Of a DNA stretch of 64,000 nt, positions 53,618-62,700 are shown piece by piece. Positions within the stretch are counted from its first letter, which is position 1; each line of letters opens with the position of its first letter. The stretch covers positions 372,001 through 436,000 of the forward strand of contig NZ_VZPP01000003.1 in assembly GCF_008801475.1 (NCBI RefSeq). The letters are read 5' to 3'. The position numbers were made by a program, and so were the translations under genes. Below the pieces are notes generated by a model that saw nothing but the letters and a program-made list of their open reading frames with translations, ran no database searches and was not told the DNA's origin. The DNA is from Pseudomonas moorei. GTDB taxonomy: Bacteria > Pseudomonadota > Gammaproteobacteria > Pseudomonadales > Pseudomonadaceae.

Positions 53618-55786
53618 TCACACCCCCGACAACTGCAGCGGCAATTCACGCAGGCGCTGGCCGGTCAAGGCAAACACCGCGTTGGCCACGGCCGGCGCCG
53701 TGGGTGGCACGCCCGCCTCGCCGATGCCACCGGGTTTATCGCTGCTGGGCAGGATATGCACCTCCACCACCGGCATCTCGTTGAGCCGCAGCACCTGATA
53801 GTCGTGGTAATTGGACTGCACCACTTGCCCGTCCTTGAAGGTCAGTTTGCTGTGCAAGGTAAAGCCGAGGCCAAAGGTGATGCACGATTCCATCTGCGCC
53901 GCGATGCTCTGCGGGTTGACCGCAATCCCGCAGTCCACCGCGCACACCACCCGATGCACGCGGATCGCCAGGTTGTCCTGGGACACCTCGGCAACCTGCG
54001 CCACGTAACTGCCGAAAGACTCATGCACCGCCACGCCCAAGGCGTGGCCCTGGGGCAGTGGCGCCTTCCAGTTGGCTTTCTCCACCGCCAGGTTCAACAC
54101 ACCGAGGTGTCGCGGATGGTCCTTGAGCAAGGTACGGCGATACTCCACCGGGTCCTTGCCCGCCGCTGAAGCCAGTTCGTCGATCAACGACTCCATGACA
54201 AACGCCGTGTGACTGTGCCCCACCGAACGCAACCACAGCACACTGATACCGGTTTGCGGTGAATGCAGTTCGACTTGATGATTGGCCAGCCCTTCGAGGT
54301 AGGGACTGTCCGCCACGCCTTCGACCGAGGTCTTGTCGATGCCGTTCTTGACCATCGCCGCTTCGAGGGAGGTGCCGGCCATGATCGACTGCCCGACCAT
54401 CACATGCTTCCACGCCAGCGGCAGGCCGTCGGCCCCCAGGCCAATCCGCGCCTGATGCAGGAACGCCGAGCGGTAATAGCCGCCACGAATGTCGTCCTCC
54501 CGCGCCCACACGGTTTTCACCGGCCCGCCCGCTGCCTTGGCCACCTGCACCGCTTCAGCGACAAAGTCCGAAGTCGGGTTGGCACGCCGGCCAAAACCGC
54601 CGCCCAGGAATTCGGTATGGATTTGCACCTGCTCAGGTTTGAGCCCGGTGATTTTCCCGGCAATCATCTGATCGAGGGTCTGGAACTGGGTACCGGTCCA
54701 GATCTCGCACTTGTCCGGGGTGATCTTCACCGTGCAGTTCAGCGGCTCCATGGGCGCATGGGCCAGGTACGGCACGCTGTACTCGACATCGATGGTCTTG
54801 CTCGCCTTGGCCAGCGCCGCCTGGGTGTCGCCGGCCTGGCTGGCGGGAAGGCCCGGCGTGGCGGCGAGCTTGCGGAAGCTTTCCAGCAGTTTTTGACTGT
54901 CCAGACCGGTGTTCGGCCCCAGGTCCCACTCGACCGTCAGCGCATCGCGCCCCAGCTTGGCCGCCCAGTAATGCTCGGCAATCACCGCCACGCCGGTCGG
55001 CACCTGCACCACTTTGAGCACCCCCGGGATCGCCAGCGCGCCGGCGCCTTCAAAGGATTTGACGCTGCCGCCGAATACCGGCGACCGGGCGACCATCGCG
55101 GTCATCAAGCCGTCGAATTGCACGTCCATGCCGAACTTCGCGCGCCCGGTGATTTTTTCCGGGGTGTCCAGGCGTTTGGTGGGTTTGCCGATGAATTTCC
55201 AGTCCTTGGCGTCCTTGAGCTTCATCGATGCCGGATCCGGCACCGGCAATTTGCCGGCATCGTCGGCCAGTTCGCCGTAGCTGACGCGCTGGTCACCGGC
55301 AATGACCATCCCCGATTCGGTGCGGATCCCGGACGGCGCCACGTTGAAACGCTTGGCTGCGGCCTCGATCAACATCAACCGCGCGGCGGCACCGGCCTGG
55401 CGGTAGCGGTCGAACTCCATCCAGGTCGAGGTCGAGCCGCCGGTGATCTGCATCCCGCCAAACCCGGCCAGGCCATAGTCCTTGGCCGAGGCCGGGGAAT
55501 GTTCGACGCGGATTTTCGACCAATCGGCGTCCAGCTCTTCGGCGATCAGCATGGTCAGGCCGGTCCAGATGCCCTGGCCCATTTCCGAATGGCCGAGCAA
55601 CACGGTGACGCTGTTGTCATTGCCAATGCGCAAAAACGCATTCGGTGCGAACACCTTGCCCTGGTTGTCCGCGCCCCGGGCAAACCGATGGCCGCCGGGG
55701 ATGACAAACGCCACCACCAGGCCGCCGCCCAGCGCCGTGGCGCCCTTGAGGAAACCACGACGGGATAACGCAGTGATGCTGTCCAT
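53618..55786 (-). CDS. Xanthine dehydrogenase-family molybdopterin subunit (IorB-like)
   Basis: 722 residues from ATG at 55786 (MDSITALSRRGFLKGATALG). The twin-arginine signal SRRGFLK at 8-14 shows export in folded form. The Mo-cofactor domain has GHSEMGQGIWTGL, the segment GGGFGRRANPTSDFV and the catalytic Glu in GGIGEAGVPP near the C-terminus. Large hydroxylases of this kind oxidise aldehydes or N-heterocycles such as isoquinoline. It lies 7 bases after the 2Fe-2S gene. Substrate not determined. Confidence 0.88.
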   Translation of the reverse strand: MDSITALSRRGFLKGATALGGGLVVAFVIPGGHRFARGADNQGKVFAPNAFLRIGNDNSVTVLLGHSEMGQGIWTGLTMLIAEELDADWSKIRVEHSPASAKDYGLAGFGGMQITGGSTSTWMEFDRYRQAGAAARLMLIEAAAKRFNVAPSGIRTESGMVIAGDQRVSYGELADDAGKLPVPDPASMKLKDAKDWKFIGKPTKRLDTPEKITGRAKFGMDVQFDGLMTAMVARSPVFGGSVKSFEGAGALAIPGVLKVVQVPTGVAVIAEHYWAAKLGRDALTVEWDLGPNTGLDSQKLLESFRKLAATPGLPASQAGDTQAALAKASKTIDVEYSVPYLAHAPMEPLNCTVKITPDKCEIWTGTQFQTLDQMIAGKITGLKPEQVQIHTEFLGGGFGRRANPTSDFVAEAVQVAKAAGGPVKTVWAREDDIRGGYYRSAFLHQARIGLGADGLPLAWKHVMVGQSIMAGTSLEAAMVKNGIDKTSVEGVADSPYLEGLANHQVELHSPQTGISVLWLRSVGHSHTAFVMESLIDELASAAGKDPVEYRRTLLKDHPRHLGVLNLAVEKANWKAPLPQGHALGVAVHESFGSYVAQVAEVSQDNLAIRVHRVVCAVDCGIAVNPQSIAAQMESCITFGLGFTLHSKLTFKDGQVVQSNYHDYQVLRLNEMPVVEVHILPSSDKPGGIGEAGVPPTAPAVANAVFALTGQRLRELPLQLSGV

Positions 55787-55793
55787 GGCCACC

Positions 55794-56249
55794 TCAACCC
55801 AACTCGGCGGCGCGTTTGATCGCGGCGCGGATGCGTGGATAGGTGCCGCAACGACAAATGTTGCCGGACAGTGCCTGATCGATGTCGCTGTCAGTCGGTT
55901 TGGGGATCTTCGCCAGCAGCGCCGCCGCCGACATGATCTGCCCGGACTGACAGTAACCGCACTGCACCACATCGAGTTCGGCCCAGGCTTGTTGCACCGG
56001 GTGCGATCCGTCAGTGGACAGGCCTTCGATGGTGAGGATTTTCTGCCCGTGGGCCACGGCCGTCGCGGGCGTGATGCACGAGCGCAGCGGCGCGCCGTCG
56101 ATGTGCACGGTGCAGGCGCCGCACTGGGCCATGCCACAACCGAATTTGGTCCCGGTCAGGTGCGCAACGTCGCGTAGAACCCAGAGCAGCGGCATGTCCG
56201 CGGGGACATCCAGTTCCTGGTCCTTGCCATTGATGTTCAGGGTCAGCAT
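55794..56249 (-). CDS. (2Fe-2S)-binding subunit (IorA-like)
   Basis: 151 residues. It has the plant-ferredoxin cluster [21 protein letters not shown] and a second cluster [10 protein letters not shown] ... [11 protein letters not shown], both complete. No signal peptide, so it is exported with the Tat-tagged Mo subunit. ATG at 56249 ([20 protein letters not shown]) is preferred to the one at 56270. It is the first gene of a three-gene operon for a molybdenum hydroxylase. Confidence 0.92.
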   Translation of the reverse strand: MLTLNINGKDQELDVPADMPLLWVLRDVAHLTGTKFGCGMAQCGACTVHIDGAPLRSCITPATAVAHGQKILTIEGLSTDGSHPVQQAWAELDVVQCGYCQSGQIMSAAALLAKIPKPTDSDIDQALSGNICRCGTYPRIRAAIKRAAELG

Positions 56250-56414
56250 TGCGATGGTCCTCAGACTCAAGGTGTTCTGAAGAGCGCGCGTCTTGGGAAA
56301 GGTGATTTTTAAGGGAGTGAAGCGAATCTACGCGCGCAGGGCTATTCCTACAGCTAAGCGCAAATTGACCCGAAGGCCGAATCGTATCGACCATCGGTCG
56401 TCCAGAACACAGCC

Positions 56415-56505
56415 CCGCAGGAGCCGGCTTGCCGGCGAAAGCGGTGGCTCTATCAGCATCGATGTCGCCTGACACACCGCTGTCGCTGGCAAGCGGGCGC
56501 CTACC
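56415..56505. repeat. Degenerate REPIN
   Basis: CCGCAGGAGCCGGCTTGCCG from 56415 and a drifted inverse (ACCGCTGTCGCTGGCAAGCG from 56476). It fills the gap between nnrS and the Fe-S subunit gene. Confidence 0.55.
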
Positions 56506-56510
56506 GACAA

Positions 56511-57665
56511 CTAGGCCCGTGGCTTGAGCAAAACCCCGGTATAACCCAGCAGGAACAGCCCGAACGCCGAACACCAAAGCAGCGCCGCCAACCCCAGCCC
56601 CACTCCGGAAAACGGCACCAGCAGTACCCGCGACACACCCGCCAGCAGCACCAGGGCAAACCCCGCGACCATCGCCTTCGAAGGCAGCAGCGGCCGTCCG
56701 GTATGGCCGAGGCTGACCCGGGCAATCATCGCCAGTATCAGCCCGCCGATTGCGCCAACCGCCAGCGCATGGGTGGCCAGACTCTGTTGCAGCATCAGCC
56801 CGGCGTGCCACAACGCCATCGCCACGACCGCCACGACCAGCCAGGCATAGGCCACATACAGCGACCACAGCAGAGGCACCCGCCACATTGCGCGGTCATG
56901 CCAGCGCCACAGCCGCCACAGGTGCAACACCCCGATCAGCACAAACAACAGCGACAACCATGGCCTTGGCGCGTCATTCAGGCCGACGGCAACGCTCACG
57001 GCGGCCAGCAAGCCACTGACCAGCAGCACCCGGGTCGGCAACGGGCTGGACGCAGGCAATGGCGGACGATTCAGCCCACGCTGAATGAAGAACGGGATCA
57101 CTCGCCCACCGATCACACTCATCAACGCCGCCACCAGCCACAGTGCCGCCAGCACACCGCGCCGTTGCAAGCCATCGTCATGGGTCTGGAGCCCCCACAG
57201 CGTCATCAGCTGACACCCGGCGAGCAAGCTGATCATCAGCAAAATCGGGTAGTTTTCGCGTTTGCCTGCCGCCAACAAATCGCACCCCAGCACCCAGGCC
57301 AGCAGCGGCAGAAACGGCAGTTGAAATATCAGGACCAACGAAGAAGGAATCGGCATCAGCCACGCCAGTCGTGCCAGCAGCCACACCAGCACCAGCCCGA
57401 TCAGCGGCCAGCCGTTTAGCCCCCGGCGTCCCGTCCAGTTCGGCACCGCTGTCAGCAGAAAGCCGGCAATGATTGCCACGGCAAACCCGAACGGCATCTC
57501 GTGTCGATGCCAGACGAGCATGCCGCCGACCGGTTCAATGCCCGGCCATCGGCCGTACAGCCACAGCCCCCAGATGGCCACCGCCAGCGCGGCAAACCCC
57601 GCTCCCGCCAGAAAGAACGGGCGAAAACCGAGACTGAAAACGGGCTTGCTTGCGAAATTGCCCAT
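56511..57665 (-). CDS. nnrS: NnrS family haem-copper membrane protein
   Basis: 384 residues with about 12 membrane helices. The family start FSLGFRPFFLAGAGFAALAV and conserved HRHEMPFGF and LGHTGRPL segments hold His residues that may bind haem. NnrS proteins protect cells from nitric-oxide-linked metabolic damage. The start overlaps the ppyR-like stop by TGATG, so both share the sigma-54 promoter upstream. Confidence 0.92.
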   Translation of the reverse strand: MGNFASKPVFSLGFRPFFLAGAGFAALAVAIWGLWLYGRWPGIEPVGGMLVWHRHEMPFGFAVAIIAGFLLTAVPNWTGRRGLNGWPLIGLVLVWLLARLAWLMPIPSSLVLIFQLPFLPLLAWVLGCDLLAAGKRENYPILLMISLLAGCQLMTLWGLQTHDDGLQRRGVLAALWLVAALMSVIGGRVIPFFIQRGLNRPPLPASSPLPTRVLLVSGLLAAVSVAVGLNDAPRPWLSLLFVLIGVLHLWRLWRWHDRAMWRVPLLWSLYVAYAWLVVAVVAMALWHAGLMLQQSLATHALAVGAIGGLILAMIARVSLGHTGRPLLPSKAMVAGFALVLLAGVSRVLLVPFSGVGLGLAALLWCSAFGLFLLGYTGVLLKPRA

Positions 57666-57913
57666 CAGGCCAGCGCCCTGGCCACAGGCTTGCTCAACCG
57701 ATGCTGGGCCAACAGGCGCATGACGTAGCCGACTTTCAGCAGGGTTGGCCCGATGATGGTCATGGCGTGCATGGCGACCAGCGCAACGATCGGCAGATGA
57801 CCGTTATAGAGGTAAGCGCCGTAGATCCCGGCAAGCAACATGGCCAAGCCAGTGCCGAGCACACGGCTCGAGAGGTGCAGAACATTCTGAGGATGGCTGA
57901 AAAAGTCGAACAT
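57665..57913 (-). CDS. ppyR: Small membrane protein, PpyR-like
   Basis: 82 residues with two membrane helices (about 17-35 and 39-62). It resembles the PpyR protein of P. aeruginosa, which sits next to an nnrS gene and was reported to affect psl and pyoverdine expression; the match is by recall of sequence style and context. ATG at 57913 has CAGGAG 8 bases upstream. The promoter region carries sigma-54 and NorR/FhpR-like elements, which links it to nitric-oxide stress. Confidence 0.68.
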   Translation of the reverse strand: MFDFFSHPQNVLHLSSRVLGTGLAMLLAGIYGAYLYNGHLPIVALVAMHAMTIIGPTLLKVGYVMRLLAQHRLSKPVARALA

Positions 57914-57953
57914 TTTCCGTACTCCTGAAGGTATTCAGTTGTACATGAGGCGT

Positions 57954-57970
57954 ATCAAGTCCCGTGCCAG
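57954..57970 (-). promoter_or_regulatory. Sigma-54 promoter of ppyR-nnrS
   Basis: The minus strand reads CTGGCACGGGACTTGAT. The -24 element TGGCACG is exact and the -12 element is TTGA instead of TTGC. The GG to GA spacing is the required 10 bases. The predicted start near 57943 leaves a leader of about 30 bases to the ppyR ATG. Confidence 0.72.
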
Positions 57971-58010
57971 AACTTTAAGCCCTCAAAATCAGCCACCTGC
58001 GAGGCACAGA

Positions 58011-58067
58011 GTCTTAAAGACTACTGCGTTGAATAGTCTGTATGACTCGATTGGTTGTCATAAAGAC
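58011..58067. promoter_or_regulatory. Three NorR/FhpR-like enhancer sites (GTC-N5-GAC)
   Basis: GTCTTAAAGAC (58011-58021), GTCTGTATGAC (58036-58046) and GTCATAAAGAC (58057-58067) all fit GT-N7-AC and the tighter GTC-N5-GAC. Centres are 25 and 21 bases apart. They lie about 70-120 bases upstream of the predicted sigma-54 start, the normal enhancer distance. NorR regulators bind three such sites. Confidence 0.7.
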
Positions 58068-58179
58068 TATATCCAGCCAAAAAAACAGGAAGAACTTGTC
58101 GATCTACGGCACCGCCAGACGACCAGAGGCTGGCTACGCTGATAGTCCAGCCTGCAAAAACCTGCCAGGGAGACCCGCC

Positions 58180-58683
58180 ATGCTACACGTACCCAAAATC
58201 ACCCCGTGCCTGTGGTTCGACGGCCAGGCCGAAGAAGCCGCCAAGTTCTACTGTGCGATCTTCGATCACGCAAAAATCACCGCCATCACCCATTACGGCA
58301 AGGCCGGCCAGGAATTCCACGGCCGGGAAGTCGGTTCGGTAATGACTGTCAGTTTTGAACTCGACGGGCAGACGTTTAGCGGCCTCAACGGGGGCCCGAA
58401 TTTCAAATTCAACGAAGCGGTCTCGTTCCAGGTCAATTGCCAGACCCAGGAAGAAGTCGACCATTTCTGGGGACGCCTGTCGGCGGGCGGGCCGGTCGAA
58501 GCGCAGCAATGCGGCTGGCTCAAGGACAAGTTCGGCGTCTCATGGCAAATCGTGCCGGTGGCACTGATGGAGATGATCAAAGACCCCGACACGGCAAAAT
58601 CACAGCGCGCCATGCAGGCGATGATGCACATGAAAAAACTCGATATTGCCGCGCTGCAACGAGCCTTTGACGGCGAGAGCTAA
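58180..58683 (+). CDS. VOC family protein (PhnB/3-dmu-9_3-mt type)
   Basis: 167 residues. ATG at 58180 has AGGGAG upstream. The family pattern PKITPCLWFDGQAEEAAKFY, then FSGLNGGPNFKFNEAVSFQV and DHFWGRLSAGG ... QQCGWLKDKFGVSWQIVP, places it in the PhnB-like branch. Members are frequent and mostly unassigned. The divergent enhancer sites for ppyR lie just upstream, so the two promoters share this gap. Confidence 0.87.
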   Translation: MLHVPKITPCLWFDGQAEEAAKFYCAIFDHAKITAITHYGKAGQEFHGREVGSVMTVSFELDGQTFSGLNGGPNFKFNEAVSFQVNCQTQEEVDHFWGRLSAGGPVEAQQCGWLKDKFGVSWQIVPVALMEMIKDPDTAKSQRAMQAMMHMKKLDIAALQRAFDGES

Positions 58684-58716
58684 TACACTCCGACGCTGAA
58701 CTGCCAAGGACTGACC

Positions 58717-59550
58717 ATGAAGCTCACCACGCTCAAGGCCTGCGACAAGGCCCCGCGCTTCTGGCGCGACGATGCCCTGCCCTTCATCGAAGCGCGCTCC
58801 ATCGCCGACGGGCGCGAGGTCTGTTACAGCCGGCATGCCCACGAACACTTCTCCATCGGCGCCATCACCGCCGGGCGCAGCACCTACATCCACGAGCAAT
58901 CGCAGTTCGAAGTCAGCACCGGCACCGTGGTGCTGATGAACCCCGGCGATGTCCATGCCTGCAATCCAATCGACGACCAGCCCTGGTCGTACCTGATGCT
59001 CTACGTCGATACTGCGTGGCTCACCGATTTGCAGCACCAGCTCGGGTTCAGCGACGATCTGGCGTTTCGCCGCTTTGCCCTCACCCACACTGCCGACGCC
59101 AGCCTGTTTGATGGGCTGAAGGCCTTGTATGAGGTGCTGGTCGATCCGCAGCAGGACGTGCTGCGCAAGCAGAGCACGGCCGTGGAGTTTTTCAGCGACG
59201 TGCAGCTGCGCCTCAACCCGACCGATCCACCGCTGCGCGAACCGAACTTCAAACTGGAACGCGCCGCCGATTTCATCCGCGATCACTGCACGCAAATGCT
59301 CAAGCTCGAAGACATCTGCGAAGCGGCACAGCTGTCACCGTCCTACCTGATCCGCGCGTTCAAGCAGCATTACGGCATGACGCCCCACGCCTTCCTGGTC
59401 AACCGGCGCATCCAGTTCGCCCGGGACCAACTGCGCCATGGCAAGCTAATCGCCGATGTCGCACTGGAAGCAGGATTCGCCGATCAGGCGCACTTTCAAC
59501 GGGCGTTTAAACAGCATCTGGCGGCGACACCGGGGCAGTATCGGGGGTGA
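58717..59550 (+). CDS. AraC family transcriptional regulator
   Basis: 277 residues. An N-terminal AraC-type cupin domain (HAHEHFSIGAITAGRSTYIH, then PGDVHACNP) precedes two HTH motifs (LKLEDICEAAQLSPSYLIRA and KLIADVALEAGFADQAHFQR). AAGGA lies before the ATG. It follows the VOC gene by 33 bases and may be in the same transcript. Members of this subfamily often control an amino-acid exporter of the LysE type, which is not present here. Confidence 0.88.
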   Translation: MKLTTLKACDKAPRFWRDDALPFIEARSIADGREVCYSRHAHEHFSIGAITAGRSTYIHEQSQFEVSTGTVVLMNPGDVHACNPIDDQPWSYLMLYVDTAWLTDLQHQLGFSDDLAFRRFALTHTADASLFDGLKALYEVLVDPQQDVLRKQSTAVEFFSDVQLRLNPTDPPLREPNFKLERAADFIRDHCTQMLKLEDICEAAQLSPSYLIRAFKQHYGMTPHAFLVNRRIQFARDQLRHGKLIADVALEAGFADQAHFQRAFKQHLAATPGQYRG

Positions 59551-59589
59551 GCCCTTGTGACAGCGGAGTTCCTGTGGCAGTGATTTCCT

Positions 59590-59723
59590 GTGGCGAGGGA
59601 GCTTGCTCCCGCTCGGCGGCGAAGCCGTCGCAAGACCTGTATGCAGGGTCTCGCTGACGAAATGCCGGGGCCGCTTCGCAGCCCAGCGGGACAGTGCGGC
59701 GATCCGACAAGCCCCTCGCCACA
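59590..59723. repeat. REPIN, GTGGCGAGGGAGC class
   Basis: GTGGCGAGGGAGCTTGCTCC from 59590 and the inverse AAGCCCCTCGCCACAG near 59708-59723, separated by about 95 bases. It lies between the convergent AraC and tssM genes. Confidence 0.8.
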
Positions 59724-59733
59724 GACCTGTCAG

Positions 59734-62700
59734 TCACTTGCGCCGGGCTTTGGTGCCCTCAACCACAAACACCTGCGTCGGCAATTCAAAGTTCCTCAGC
59801 TTGAGCAGCGCCATCGGCCCCGCGCCCAGCTCGGTGCGCAGGTGCCAGGTCAGGTCGATGCCGTCCGGGGCCCTGAGCTGCACCTGGTAGTGGCTGTCGC
59901 TGTCGTTCAAGGGCGTGATCCGCGCCTGTTCCAGCAGGCGGATCAGGCCCCAGGTGCCCTGGTAGTCGCCGAACAGGCGTTCGCCGGCAGACACGCTGGT
60001 CCAGGTCAGGCTGGTGCCCGGGTGGCTGGTGAAACCGGGCCAGCTGAAGCGCTGCCAGCGCTCTTTCTGGTTGAAGTAGTGATGTTTGTCGCCATTGAGG
60101 ATGAAGGTGGTTTGCACCAGGTCGCGCACCGGTTTGGCCCGCAGTTCGAAGCTCAGGCCCATGCCGCCGTCGGTGAACAGCACGTCGGCCAGGTGGCTGA
60201 GCTGGTTGATCGCGCTGAGAAATTGCGGGTTGAAGCGCAGGCCCTGGCTATGGCGCGTGTCGGCCACCCAACGCTGGCCTTCCTTGCGTAACACCCCGCC
60301 CAGTTGTTGCTGCAAGAACTGTTCGATGCGCCCGGAGTCGGCCCGAATCATTTGCCCGAGCATCGGCAACGACGCGTCGCTGGCGGTCGCGGCGAAGGGG
60401 AAGCGACCGGCGAAGGCGCGGTGCCAGTCGTCGACGATCGCCCGTTGCCACTGGCTGTTGAGGCCGGCGGCCGAGGGTTGCAGGACCCGTTGCCAGGCCT
60501 GTTCCAGCGGTTGCACGAACAGGGTCTGGCCGATGCCGTCCCACTCCGCGCCAAGGCTGGCGGCGACCAGGCTGCCGTAGGACTGGGTGTCGGTGAGGTC
60601 GACGTTCTGGCCTTGAAACACGCTCTGCGCCAGGGCCTGGGTCATGTCTTGCGGGTTGGCGGCGTTGCTCACTTGTTGCAGCTTCAGGCGCACCCGGGTG
60701 ACGCGGTTGAGGAAGGCTTGCAGGCTCAGGCGGTCGCTGTCGTTGCGGCTCTCGGCGTCCTTGCCCAACAGCGCCAGCAACGGGCCGAAGGTGGCGTCCA
60801 GCGGACTGCCCGATCCCGGCAGCTGCTGGTCGATCGCCGGCACCTTGTCCTGGCCGATCAGCTTCTGCGCCGATTTGACCAGCGAGTCGGCGAACGCCGG
60901 CCCGCGCACGCCGGCCTGGCCCTGATACGCCAGGGTGTTCATCAGGGCAATCAGGGGCGACTGGCGCACATCGCTCATCAGCGCCAATTGATCAATCACC
61001 TCGCCGAGGCTGTTGACCGGCTGCCAGCGCAGGCTGTTGAGAAAGCCCAGCCAGGCGTTGGCGTAGTCGCGCAAGTAACGCTCGGTCAGTTGCTGTCGCA
61101 GTTGGTCCGGGGTCGACTCGCCAGCGATGTCGGTGGGGTCATCGCTGAGCACCCAGTCGATTTCTTCGCGGCGTGCCTCGACGATGCCATCGATGGCCTG
61201 GCGTATCTGCCCCTCCCAGGCCGAGCGGGTGAACACACCCGGCACCTGCTTGCGCGTGGAAAACAGCGCCCGGGCATTGGTCTCGCCGACCATTTGCTGC
61301 AGGCTCAAGGCCGGGTAGAGGTTGGCGGCATCATCGAGGACGGTTTGATACAGGCTGGCTTCGGCATTGCGTTGGCCCAACTGGCCGAGCAATACCTGTC
61401 GGACCTGGGCCACCAGCTTCGGGTCGGCCTCGATGCGCCAGTGCGGATGCGCCACCAGGTGCTCGCCATAGAACTGCCAGAGCGTCGGCGACAGGCCGTG
61501 CCACAACCCCGGCGAAACCCCGGCGTCGCTCGGCTCGAGCGGGCCCAGGACCTTGACCAGAAAGGCCGCGTCGACTTTTTCCGGTTGCGCCAGCATCAGG
61601 TAGGCCTTGAGTTGGTCATAGGCCGCGCCGGCACGCCGGGTGCGCTCGGGGCTGTCGGCGGGCAACTTGATCAGGGCAGTAAGCTGTTGTTGCAGGCTGG
61701 CCACGGCCGGATCGCGCAACAATCGCTGGTTGGCCTCGACATAGGTGGGCCATAGCATTTGCAGCAGTTCTGGATTCTTGTTCAGGCCGAAGCGCTGGTA
61801 CCACGGCGAACCGTGTTCACTTCGGTAATCAAGGCGCCCGAGTTCGCGGGTTAGCTCGTTGAATGCCAGCCATTGCTCGTCCGCGCTTTGCGATTGCTTG
61901 AGGGACACCAGCAAGGTCTGCACCTGGGCGATGTGCACGCGGTTACTGGCAAATGAAAGCAAAAGCCCCGCGCCCCAGATCAACACCAGTCCCAGCGCCA
62001 GTGAATAACCCACCCGCGTGACGCCCCAGCCCAGGCGGCGATGGGGTAACGTCTTGTCAGCGAGCACGCCCTCCCAGGGCGGTGTGGCGTGCCAAAGGTG
62101 ATCAGTATTTTCTTCAGTTGCTTTACCGCCCGGCACCGGCAGGCTGAACCACAACCCGCGTAACGGCACCCCACGGTCGAATACCCGGAACAACGGCGTC
62201 AGGGCCTGTTGCCAACGGCTTATGCCCTCGACCTGCAAATCGCGAGACAGACGCAACAGGAAATCATGACTCATGGTGCCCTGTATCTGCGCCCAACCGC
62301 TGTCGCGCAGGGGTTGCAGCAAGTTTTCCAACTGACGCTCCACGGCCAGCGGCGTCACGCCGGATGGCAGCAGACAACCCACCGCCTGGGTCGGGCGTTT
62401 GTCCTGCTCCCATCGACTGTCGCAGACCTGCCACAGGTGCAGCGGTAACTGCCAGCGCAGCTGGCGCGCCAGGTCTCGCAGGTGACGCACACCGGCGTCC
62501 ATCGCCCGGGCGTCAGTGCTTTGTTGCGAGTCCAGGGCCCAGATCACAGCGTCGAGGGCGCGCCAGCGGCTCAGGCCTTGCCACGGGGTGAAGCGGCCAG
62601 CATCGAATCTGGTTTGGGTGCTGCCGCCCCAGAGCAGAATGGTGTCGTGGCCGGCGAGCCATTTTTTAGCGTTCAGGTTGGGGGCGATGGCGGTGATCTG

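Noticed and set aside
55787..56137. Upstream extension of the molybdenum subunit frame
   Set aside because: It would overlap the Fe-S subunit gene almost wholly, and the Tat signal begins at ATG 55786.
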